Assembly: GCA_014904985.1 (NCBI GenBank)
Contig: MU129433.1
Coordinates: forward strand, 1 to 14,289
Reading direction: 5' to 3'
DNA: 14,289 bases
DNA from: Hydnum rufescens UP504
Taxonomy: Eukaryota > Basidiomycota > Agaricomycetes > Cantharellales > Hydnaceae
Under the pieces are notes generated by a model. The model saw nothing but the letters and a program-made list of their open reading frames with translations. It did no database searches and was not told the origin of the DNA. Positions 6,586 through 14,255 of this stretch are shown here, one piece after another. How positions within the stretch are numbered: the first letter of the stretch is position 1; the number at the start of each line of letters is the position of its first letter. A program made the translations under genes and the position numbers.

Positions 6586-7902
6586 ATGGATCCTTCTAAG
6601 ATGATTGCCACACTGCTCTCGCCCATCGCTAGTCCTTTCGGGACACAATCCTTGCTCCAGCACCTCCTGTCATCTATGCTTGGTTCGCGAGCTTCGCGAT
6701 ATCGCAAGGAATGCAATATTGTAGGGAGCCAAATCGTCGAAGGAGCGGGGACCGAACAGGGGCGACAGTGGTGCGGTGGTATCAACGAGTACGTGTTCAA
6801 GACGTCTGTTGACGAACGCGAGGCAATGCGAGCCCGGCTGCGCAATCTGGCGAGCGTCTTTTTTCCTTAATTACCACCGCCGATACGATTTCACCTTCCC
6901 CGCGAGTGCAAGTAGACATTAAGAGCCTAATATCTCCCCCGTCAGTGAACTGGGAGGCCCTGATTCGTGAAGTGGATGCGATCATTCACTGGGCCAAATG
7001 GGAGAAGTTGCGCGGCGCTGGCACATCCGGATGAGAAGGAATGTGCTGTTGCAGCGGGGTGCTGTGGCTTGGCATAGCATGTGGATGTGGATGTGGATGT
7101 GGATGAGACCATTCAATTCGCGTTGGGGGTTCTTGGGGAGGAAACTCGAGAGGGGACCACAAGCGACTCAAGCTCTATAGAGAGGGATGACTCTGGCGCT
7201 AATATCGTGTCGTCCTTGACTGCAGCACAGGATATGCTCCGTGATCATTATTCATGGGGTGTGAGGCCGATCTTCCCTTCCCTTCATGCTGCTGTTACCG
7301 GTGCGAACTCGGAGGGTCATTTCGCTGATGCTGTTCCCTCGATTTACCACCCATAGCTTGGTTTTCAAACCCCGAATTCAGCCGTATGCTCTACGGGATC
7401 TCTTCCTCAAGAGCCTGGACCTACCAAACTGCGCAAGCTCGTTGCGCCCTTCTTGCAGAGCATCGAAAGTCAACTCTCGAAAGCACACGATATCTCTGAG
7501 GAGAGGATCAGGATGGTCCAGCCTATCGTTGAAGTTTGATCGAGAGATCCGGGGTTCGGTTGTGCATCGGCGTTGGGACTTTATTCATGTGCAGGCCAAC
7601 AGTGCGAACCTATCTGCAGCGCCGATAAGGCGCCGCACTATCGGCTGACCTCCGAGTCAGCTGCTAGTTTCGGCAGTCCTTCGGTCGGCACCTCCAACAC
7701 TTCGGACTTGACTGCGGACTTACTCCAACAGATGGAAATAACGACAGTCCCTCTAGCAACAGTTCTGGGCACCGCCCCCCGAAGAACTCTTGGTTTGTAC
7801 CTGATTTGTAACTATCGACAATTGGTGGATCGGGCCCTCATACTGGGCTTTGTCATACCTTATTTGCCACGCGCATCCTACCACGGATGCCGGAAATCAT
7901 GA
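6586..7902 (+). pseudogene. Decayed protein gene of unknown function (plus strand)
   Basis: ATG 6586 (MDPSKMIATLLSPIASPFG) opens a frame that runs to a shift in a T-run at 6859-6864. The neighbouring frame then continues with SLITTADTISPSPRVQVDIK and VNWEALIREVDAIIHWAKW to about 7030. The first frame resumes with HPDEKECAVAAG, a TAG at 7075-7077 and a (VD)4 stretch from the hexamer repeat. An acidic region follows, then TAG 7354-7356, LRKLVAPFLQSIESQLSKAH, TGA 7537-7539, and TSDLTADLLQQMEITTVPLA, to TGA 7900-7902. All three internal stops are one C-to-T change from a Gln or Arg codon. I do not recognise a family. It starts head-to-head with the minus-strand remnant at 5647-6557, 28 bp apart, which would be a divergent pair if both were genes. 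The segment 6586-6845 is also open on the minus strand. Confidence 0.4.
7081..7104 (+). repeat. Hexanucleotide tandem repeat (GTGGAT)4
   Basis: Four perfect GTGGAT units follow a partial unit. In the frame of the surrounding decayed gene they encode alternating Val-Asp and lead into a Glu/Asp/Ser-rich region, so the unit length keeps frame. Confidence 0.9.
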
Positions 7903-8068
7903 TTCTAATGTCGGATGGGTTGTGGAGGGATCCATGATCTGCGAACGCCGAATTGCAGGTCGATTGACCTACAGCGTCGACGGCCGCTGGATCCATATTG
8001 TGCCTGGAGTATATATTATTTATTATAAAGCTAAGAGTTTTTATATTGGGTCATTCTAACTCGCCGAA

Positions 8069-8076
8069 TGACGTCA
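8069..8076. promoter_or_regulatory. TGACGTCA palindrome, family A copy 2
   Basis: Same position and immediate context (AATGACGTCATCTT) as 1313-1320 in copy 1, between diverged flanks. It is compatible with a bZIP (CREB/ATF) site; function is unproven. Confidence 0.3.
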
Positions 8077-8401
8077 TCTTCAGCGACGTTAACCCTTCAA
8101 ACACGTGGGTCTTTATTCAGACGAACTATGGACGACACGTTCTGCCGAGGGGAAAATTGACATGGGTTCCATCTTTGGATTTCCAGCATGACCAGGCAAG
8201 TAGTACATTGATTGGCCGCTGTCGAAGAGGGAGGGATACACCGCGTATCACATATATGGAATGGTGGAAGGCGTTATTGGGTGTCTCTGCAACTATCCAT
8301 GTGTGGCAACAGGCGGGAAAGCAGCAACTAGAATGCTGAAACTATCCGAAGGTGCCGATTAAGACAGATAATGCGCTGAGCCTTTGACGGCTTGACTGCT
8401 T

Positions 8402-9140
8402 CTACGACGGCGTGTCTTTGGTCTTGCCCACCGGTGCCGAGGGGTTGGTGTGCATAGTACAGTGACACTCTGAGAGGGGGGCCGCCCAGGATTGGTATTG
8501 GTCTCCGCATGGGCACATACGCGGGGCGAACTGACGGGAATATTCGCTGATATGACCGTGATTCATAGGGCAGGGTATTTTTCCACCGCAAGTGTTGTCC
8601 ACTGGCAGATGTGGCGTGCTAGGTTTTGGGCTGAAGGAAGGGGGGCTGGCGGGGTGGTGTGGGTATCCATGAGGGATGTCGAAAACTGTTCATTCCAGGC
8701 CCCGACTAATGCATGCCTCTTCAAATGTTCGATAAACGATACGGAGGGGTAGTTTCCAGTGGATTAGCAGCAAGATCAAAGAGGTAAAATTGATCTCACC
8801 TGCGTTCCGCATGTGCTATGGGTGTAACAAATAGGGATAACCGGGTTTTGTGGGGGCGGACCACTGTAACAGTGGTAAACGTGTGCTGCGTAATCCCCGG
8901 AGTTGAACGGTGATCAGGCCACTAACGAACATAACTTCGACTTACAAATATGCTGTGTGACGGGGTGCGAGATGAGAACATCCCACCACGCCCACCCACG
9001 GCAATCCGCCGCCACTTTTTCCCATCCCTCCACTTCCGGCACCTGCAAAGCAGACGCTTGGATGAGCACGAAATAACATTGGAAATCGTATAGGACTGAC
9101 GAATAGTGTTGAGAAAATTTGGGTTCCCCACAGGCTGCAT
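8402..9140 (-). pseudogene. Decayed C-terminal tail of a LINE-like polyprotein, copy A2
   Basis: This is the counterpart of 1591-2345. From ATG 9140 (MQPVGNP, also MQPV in copy 1) it reads LNTIRQSYTISNVISCSSKR and RKWRDGKKWRR. A middle block has YHCYSGPPPQNP (about 8895-8775). The tail has PSFSPKPSTPHLPV, CPMNHGHISEYSRQFAPR, CPCG (8503-8514) and LSEC. Frames change between blocks and no reverse transcriptase lies upstream. Compared with copy 1, the MNHG version is closer to the TGHG seen in fungal LINE tails. A TATTTAAG box on the minus strand at 9179-9186, 39 nt before the ATG, could be a promoter of a short transcript, but this is speculative. Confidence 0.45.
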
Positions 9141-9210
9141 ATCGGTCGGGGGGAAGATGGTCGACTAAACCGTGGCTGCTTAAATACTCGGAGGCCCGGG
9201 TCGAAACACC

Positions 9211-9454
9211 ATGCCCGCGACACTGAAAACTCCTGACACAGAAACCATGGCTGGTTTTGGGCAAAGCCTTGTACTTGACTTTAGTGAATTAGATCTCAAT
9301 TCTAAACTCCGAAAGAGCAAAGAAGAAAATGGCCAAAATTTTTGCCGCGGCAGGATTCAATGTCGACATGTGTTTGATGGATAGACGCATGTCCGACCGT
9401 TACTACCTGTTATCCAACAACGGCCGCGAAGTGAATATATTTGAGATTTCGTGA
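9211..9454 (+). pseudogene. Small broken open frame of unknown function
   Basis: ATG 9211 opens MPATLKTPDTETMAGFGQSL and continues VLDFSELDLNSKLRKSKEEN to about 9330; this frame ends at TAG 9382-9384. The adjacent frame, with ATG 9329, reads KIFAAAGFNVDMCLMDRRM and DRYYLLSNNGREVNIFEIS to TGA 9452-9454. The two parts read as one acidic-then-mixed polypeptide of about 80 residues joined by a frameshift in the A-rich stretch near 9320-9330. I recognise no family. It follows the right edge of family A copy 2. It could be a first exon of a host gene or a fragment of a mobile element. Confidence 0.3.
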
Positions 9455-10108
9455 TGTTAGACATGTCTGTTCGGGCCCAAACTTGGCACATACATAAAGA
9501 ATAACATCATCTACAACCTAGCAAATTATAAGGAATTCCAATGAGAGGGGAGGGTGGTAGGGGGTGTGCGTCAAGACCCCCATTTCTATTTCGGCAGTAC
9601 CCATACCCCTAACAATTGCCGCGATCTTCTCCCTACCCTTCAACAAGAGCTGATGTCACCCGCAGGCTGCTGGACCCTCTAGTGCCAGTATACAGAAGGC
9701 CACTTAGATTCGCACAATGAGAGGAAAGATAGAGTGCACCTGAGGCAATCACATGTTGGTACCAAGTTAGCTAGGTAGGCACATCTTAGCTAAATAGGTC
9801 CAACATACATGAGTTTCCCTGGGACACTCTTGGTTTGTGGCTCAAAAAATTGGGCTCACTGGGGCTTATTTTTTAGCCCTGGGTCCGCCTGAAAAAAGCT
9901 GGGGTTTGGGGGCGGCAGCCCCAGGAAGCTCTGGGGTCCCTAGGTCTGGGTAAGCCTAAAATGACCTTGGGAAGCCCTAATCTAGCCCTGGGCTAGCTTT
10001 GGACAGGTGGCAGTGAACCCTGACTTCTGTTGCAAACCTGGGTTCACCCAGACCTCACCAAGGGTCACCCATACCTACTTCTGACATTATGTATTCAACA
10101 CTGGACGA
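9455..10108. other. No gene; GC-rich hairpin-forming stretch at about 9830-10075
   Basis: No open frame is convincing. From about 9830 the sequence is dominated by CCCTGGG/CCCAGG-type words that form short hairpins: GGGCT/AGCCC around a T-run (9861-9879), CTGGGG/CCCCAG (9899-9924) and CCTGGGTTCACCCAG near 10037. This may be a structured non-coding element, but I see no terminal repeats or target duplication. Confidence 0.4.
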
Positions 10109-10128
10109 GATTTCCAAATTTGGAAATC
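10109..10128. repeat. Perfect 20-bp palindrome
   Basis: GATTTCCAAATTTGGAAATC equals its own reverse complement. It lies about 130 bp left of the long palindrome and has no mirror copy on the other side of it. It could be a dimeric protein-binding site. Confidence 0.85.
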
Positions 10129-10285
10129 ACATGCCAGCATGCACTCACACTCCCTGGCTTGCCACACACCACCTAGTCCTTAGATACTGTACAAGAACAT
10201 TGTACTTACTTGTATCTATTTCATTCTACAATATCTACTTACAACACTCAGATTTGAGAATAGATAATTTAAAAAAAAAAAATGA

Positions 10286-10309
10286 GACCAGTGCTGATAG
10301 GCACTGGTC
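10286..10309. repeat. Terminal hairpin of the 1.4-kb palindrome, left end
   Basis: A 9-bp perfect stem (GACCAGTGC / GCACTGGTC) encloses a 6-nt loop (TGATAG). The identical structure with the complementary loop lies at 11659-11682. Terminal hairpins inside a terminal inverted repeat give the element a cruciform-within-cruciform architecture. Confidence 0.9.
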
Positions 10310-10869
10310 ATAGGTTTGGCATCCATAGGGTGATAGAGGACACCCAGGGGCCCATGCACACCAATTTTTGGTGTGCAGGGGCCCCAGGGTTGCTGCGGCG
10401 TTCATCTTTTCGTTCCGGTACTTGATTCTTTACTACTGGACACAGAATCCAGTGGTTGGGGGGACCAGTATCTCCTCTGGTTGTCATTTTATGCTTTTTG
10501 CCGGTTTTATTGCCAGTGGGAACCACCAGAACCCTGGCCAACCTGGCACAATGTACAAGCCGCACACACAGCACCGGCCCTTAGGCCAGCACTATTCATG
10601 CTGCTTGCATATCATGGCGGGTTGGACACAAGGGAGAGGAGGAGGGGTTAGTCTTGGGCCCAGGTGTCGCCAGAGGGGGGACCTGTATGAGGTATTGGTT
10701 AGTGAAAAATCAAAAGTGGGCAAAAAGAGTGGCTTTGGCCACTCTTTCTGCCCAGATGGTATATAATGGTATCATAGGACTCACCTTATCCACACACCCC
10801 AGGGTTTCTGGGGTGTGGTGATGACTCTTGGGCTCGCCGGCTGTTCTGTTCGAACCGGCAACTTCCGGT

Positions 10870-10884
10870 GCAACTCAACGCCGG
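10870..10884 (+). repeat. Core motif shared by both foldback elements (copy in the palindrome)
   Basis: GCAACTCAACGCCGG differs at one base from the MITE motif at 3753-3767. Upstream ACCGGCAACTTCCGGT matches ACCGGAAATTCGGCGCC there. The mirror copy is at about 11084-11098. Confidence 0.75.
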
Positions 10885-11658
10885 TAATTGCCCGGATTAA
10901 ACAGGTGCCAAAGCAGCTGCAAAAGGAAACAGCACAGCACAGTATCGTTAGAATAGATATAACTATGTAAATATATATAACACAATAAAATATATATTTA
11001 CATAGTTATATCTATTCTAACGATACTGTGCTGTGCTGTTTCCTTTTGCAGCTGCTTCGGCACCTGTTTAATCCGGGCAATTACCGGCGTTGAGTTGCAC
11101 CGGAAGTTGCCGGTTCGAACAGAACAGCCGGCGAGCCCAAGAGTCATCACCACACCCCAGAAACCCTGGGGTGTGTGGATAAGGTGAGTCCTATGATACC
11201 ATTATATACATCTGGGCAGAAAGAGTGGCCAAAGCCACTCTTTTTGCCCCACTTTTGATTTTTCACTAACCAATACCTCATACAGGTCCCCCCCTCTGGC
11301 GACACCTGGGCCCAAGAACTAACCCCCTCCTCCTCTCCCTTGTGTCCAACCCCGCCATGATATGCAAGCAGCATGAATAGTGCTGGCCTAAGGGCCGGTG
11401 CTGTGTGTGCGGCTTGTACATTGTGCCAGGGTTGGCCAGGGTTCTGGTGGTTCCCACTGGCAATAAAACCGGCAAAAAGCATAAATGACAACCAGAGGAG
11501 ATACTGGTCCCCCCAACCACTGGATTCTGTGTCCAGTAGTAAAGAATCAAGTACCGGAACGAAAAGATGAACGCCGCAGCAACCCTGGGGCCCTGCACAC
11601 CAAAATTGGTGTGCATGGGCCCCTGGGTGTCCTCTATCACCCTATGGATGCAACCTAT

Positions 11659-11682
11659 GACCAGTGCCTATCAGCACTGGTC
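11659..11682. repeat. Terminal hairpin of the 1.4-kb palindrome, right end
   Basis: Mirror of 10286-10309: the same 9-bp stem with loop CTATCA, followed outward by a T-run and AATTATCT. Confidence 0.9.
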
Positions 11683-11810
11683 TCGGTTTTTTTTTTCTAA
11701 TTATCTGTAATAAATAATATTAGATGTCTGCAAGGGGTTACTGCCCAAGTTACTAGGGTTGCAGAATATTTACTATCAAACCGCTCCATATCCCAAGGGG
11801 TGGCGGGTTC

Positions 11811-12059
11811 TTGGCAGGTTTCAGCCAAGGGTCCACATCAGCACCTCCCCCCGCGGGGATTAACCCCCCAGGGTCAAACCTGCAGGTTTCGAAACCCTGT
11901 GCTTTGGTGAATGTCAAGTATCGTAAGTTGGTTCTATTGTCTTCACTCAGTGCCTCCAGGACTGAACCACTGCTTCAGGAGAGCCAAGATTCCACCCAGA
12001 ACAGCCTTCACCCTTCCCACACCCCCCCAAGTGCTTTGAATGGTGTGGAGAGGCTGTAG
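11811..12059 (+). CDS. Weak open frame of unknown function
   Basis: An 82-codon frame opens with TTG (no ATG at its left edge) and ends at TAG 12057-12059. The peptide is Pro/Ser-rich with QVSKPCALVNVKYRKLVLLS in the middle. There is no second copy in the window and no domain I know. It may be a piece of a spliced host gene or chance. Confidence 0.2.
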   Translation: MAGFSQGSTSAPPPAGINPPGSNLQVSKPCALVNVKYRKLVLLSSLSASRTEPLLQESQDSTQNSLHPSHTPPSALNGVERL

Positions 12060-12327
12060 GAATTGCACAAAAAATCTATCATCATTGACCATTGCCATAT
12101 ATCTTTCCTCTCCCCTTCCCATTTCGAATATCTGCCATTATCGCTCCACTTGACTCATACAGACACAGTATGTACTCACATACCCATCACGCCTGGCTTC
12201 TCCCTCTATATAGTAGTGCCATGAATACAACTGAGACGACTCGACTCCTCCAGTACTTCACCGTTCGTCGATAAATCACATGACATCGGACGAGAGAGTC
12301 AGTGGTCGCCGCTACCGATTTTTCTTA
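12060..12327 (+). promoter_or_regulatory. Promoter-like stretch: CT-rich run and TATA-like box
   Basis: A CT-rich run at 12104-12122 (TTTCCTCTCCCCTTCCCAT) is followed by TATATAG at 12207-12213. CT-rich runs and TATA boxes are common in fungal promoters. The nearest ATG (12221) opens only 17 codons and lies too close to the TATA-like box to be the natural start. No downstream gene is apparent, so this is weak. Confidence 0.2.
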
Positions 12328-12555
12328 TCACCCTGAACGAGGGTGTGGCTTCAGATTATAACGTAAAACTTGGCAACCCATTATAAGTTCCAACCATGAT
12401 TGCTTGTGCTCAAGAACTTTGAGCGGACAAGAACCTACTGTATCATCAAAAATTATATTCCACGACTCGAATTCAGAATTGAGCAGACCTGGAGAAGACG
12501 GCGACGGAGATGGAATGGAGGATTGAGTAACTGTCCAGAGAGCCGTACGGTGCAA
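12328..12555 (-). CDS. Weak open frame of unknown function (minus strand)
   Basis: A 75-codon minus-strand frame begins with a TTG codon after a stop and ends at 12328. It reads SSIPSPSPSSPGLLNSEFES followed by WNIIFDDTVGSCPLKVLEHK and a basic tail. The Ser/Pro-rich then folded-looking composition resembles real protein, possibly one exon of a host gene, but nothing else supports it. Confidence 0.25.
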   Translation of the reverse strand: MHRTALWTVTQSSIPSPSPSSPGLLNSEFESWNIIFDDTVGSCPLKVLEHKQSWLELIMGCQVLRYNLKPHPRSG

Positions 12556-13073
12556 GGTTTAGGAAATTTCTGAGGATTTGGAGTGATATTTGAGCGTTTG
12601 GGATTTTTTCGTCCAGCTTCCGTGCCTGTTCACTGATTTTAGGGGCCGAGTGACATCACCGGTCTTATGGGGGTACTACGCGCCCAAATGTAGGTCTAGC
12701 TCGCTTGTTGTTTGTGTCTGAGGCGTGCAGAAGAGGGTTTGAATTCGACATCTGTGCATGTATCAATTTTCAAAAACTGTGTACGCTCATTCAAGCTGAT
12801 TGAGCCATACCTGTCTGATGGGGATACTTTACCCCTCCCCCCAAGTGTAGGCCGAGCTCGCTTGGGTCACACCGAGGTCTCGATGGGCCTCAGGGGCCTA
12901 CTTTCATGCTACCGATAGCTGGCACTTTCAGGCAACCATTTCTCCGGATTATTTGCACTTGACTTGATAGCTCGGGGTCGATTTTCCACCTTGTATTGGA
13001 TTGGGGGAGTGACCGAAGCGTGCGAGTGGTGACAATATAGCGCTCGGCGTTCCACTTTCATAATCTGAGAAAC

Positions 13074-13589
13074 ATGGATGTGGGAACTGCTAGTCTGGAC
13101 ATAATTTAGAGCCTGGAATTAAACGTTACGTAAATTGGTCGATTTCATTTGTTCACACTTTCGAGCATCGGGAATGACGGGGTTGCACCATTGGGAGGAA
13201 ATAGCAGGGACTAGGAGGGGGAGTCGGGCACAGGACGAACCACCCTCTACGGTGGTCCTCCATAGAAACCGGAAATTCTATGTAGCCCAAGCGCCCAAGA
13301 GTTATAGCATTACCGGGGATCTGGAGCCTACACTGGTCTCTATAGAGTCATGGGGGAGAGGAATGAAATGACCTTGGGGACCACTCGCCAATATCAATAT
13401 GATAAGATTCATGTTGCAATTGATCAAGGTGCTGATGGCACCGACGCTTGCACCACATCCACAATTGCCATCTTTATACTCCCTGTGCGTAGCCATAACG
13501 AGAGTGGGGTAGTAAGGAGCTGGTTACCAACCGAAACAAACCTTGCGGCTCATCCGAGTTTGCCAGGTCGATTATTGGCCCCTCGTTGA
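13074..13589 (+). pseudogene. CB-family protein 1, copy 2
   Basis: From ATG 13074 (MDVGTASLD) the frame is broken almost at once by the 11-bp insertion at 13099-13109. The remaining blocks are GIKRYVNWSISFVHTFE, then MTGLHHWEEIAGTRRG (ATG 13174) and QDEPPSTVVLHRNRKFYVAQ, a shift near 13350, then RQYQYDKIHVAIDQGADGT, AIFILPVRSHNESGVV and a C-terminus PGRLLAPR at TGA 13587-13589. The same final residues and stop occur in copy 1 (4667-4669). I know no domain that matches; the HHWEE and HNESG segments are the most distinctive. The second half is better preserved here than in copy 1, so a consensus of the two should be largely complete. Confidence 0.6.
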
Positions 13590-13770
13590 TATAACCAACA
13601 TCGCCAGCTTCTCCGCCAATGGCGACGGGACCCTGGGCAGATCCTCCACTGCCGGTTTCTGTTGAGAAGACTTTAGCAATTGGGCATATGCGACTCAGGG
13701 GAGGATATCTTACTTATTTTCAGCCTAACCATAGGATAGCCGTAGTTCGGCATAAGTGCAGAGGGCGAGG

Positions 13771-14195
13771 ATGGAACAAGCACCGCTTGAGAGTGTCTGG
13801 ATCAAGTGTGAGATGGGGGTTAGGGAAGGTTCCTCGGAAGGCTGGACCGGAGGCGGGGGCTCGGCAGAATCAAGGCTTTACTGGCGAGAAATCCAGGGAA
13901 GGCAATTGCTTTGAAAAGAGGTTGACGAATCGGCGTGGACCTATGATGGGAGAAGTGTCAGTTGGTCGGAGAACGGGTCACTCCTGATGAGTTCATACTC
14001 AGAAAATCCTTGGTCAGTTGTTTGGACAAGCCTGAGCGGGAGTTAGAACCCGTTTTTCGAAGGGAAATGTGGAGTCTTGAGGGATTAGAAGGGGATGTAC
14101 TCTCCACCACCTTGGTGCGGGTTGCCAGCATGGCCGGCTTGAGTAGCGCCCGCATAGTTATGAATTACCGATCTTACGGTAGAAATCCTCGTTAA
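13771..14195 (+). pseudogene. CB-family protein 2, copy 2
   Basis: ATG 13771 gives MEQAPLE, as in copy 1. A deletion near 13812 then shifts frame and GLGKVPRKAGPE appears in another frame. From about 13880 the original relation returns: LLARNPGKAIALKRG, TGA 13923-13925, RIGVDL, TGA 13944-13946 (matching the first TGA of copy 1), EKCQLVGERVTPDEF, KPERELEPVFRREMWSLEGL, VLSTT, MAGLSS, NYRSYGRNPR, TAA 14193-14195. Copy 2 has no equivalent of the second stop of copy 1 (5149-5151). No family recognised. Confidence 0.5.
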
Positions 14196-14255
14196 AGGAA
14201 CAGACTCTGTAATTGAGAAGAAATCTTCCAAATGAGACCATCGTTATCCTCCAGC

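Larger units (their letters stand above)
7990..9190 (-). repeat. Repeat family A, copy 2
   Basis: This is a direct repeat of 1230-2365 with several short indels, including an extra segment near 8349-8372 absent from copy 1. The left edge is placed near GCTGGATCCATATTGTGCCTGG (matching 1229-1251 loosely) and the right edge near 9190, where it still matches copy 3. Confidence 0.85.
10262..11706. mobile_element. 1,445-bp foldback element (near-perfect palindrome)
   Basis: The left arm 10262-10978 and right arm 10990-11706 are each 717 nt and reverse complements of each other almost throughout, around an 11-nt loop (10979-10989). Symmetry begins with AGATAATT plus an A/T run, then GAGACCAGTGC. 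Most arm differences are one-base changes in homopolymer length, with few true substitutions (for example A/G near 10912). Each arm carries nested perfect hairpins: terminal (10286-10309 and 11659-11682), GCACACCA/TGGTGTGC, AAAGAGTGGC/GCCACTCTTT (10724-10747) and CACACCCCAG/CTGGGGTGTG (10793-10817). Open frames occur in mirrored form on both arms (up to 132 codons), but their frames differ through homopolymer indels and no transposase motif is visible. No clear target duplication flanks it, so the superfamily is unknown. It shares a core motif with the MITE at 3581-4204. Confidence 0.8.
12735..14255 (+). repeat. Repeat family CB, copy 2 (lacks the MITE)
   Basis: This is a direct repeat of 3235-3580 joined to 4205-5330. 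At 13121-13140 the sequence AAACGTTACGTAAATTGGTC runs without the MITE, giving the pre-insertion site. Relative to copy 1 it has an 11-bp insertion at 13099-13109 (ACATAATTTAG), lacks the long G-run and has lost about 16 bp near 13812. A further partial match to the left part lies at about 12668-12700 (CGCCCAAATGTAGG). Confidence 0.9.

Noticed and set aside
10368..10766. Longest open frame of the window, inside the 1.4-kb palindrome
   Set aside because: It has a mirrored but frame-shifted counterpart on the other arm, no recognisable motif, and depends on homopolymer lengths; it is more likely a by-product of a non-coding foldback sequence.
10848..10856. GTTCGAACC matching a pol III B-box (tRNA/SINE-like)
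   Set aside because: The core TTCGAA is itself palindromic, no A-box lies at a suitable distance, and no tRNA fold is possible around it.
10262..11706. Palindrome as a pure sequencing or assembly artefact (foldback read)
   Set aside because: The ends coincide with element-like features (terminal hairpins, A/T runs), different sequence continues on each side, and the arms contain at least one true substitution. An artefact is still possible, so long-read confirmation is listed as a check.
12207..12274. TATA box plus ATG 12221 as a gene start
   Set aside because: The ATG is only 8 bp beyond the TATA-like box and the frame ends after 17 codons; kept only as a weak promoter-like stretch.
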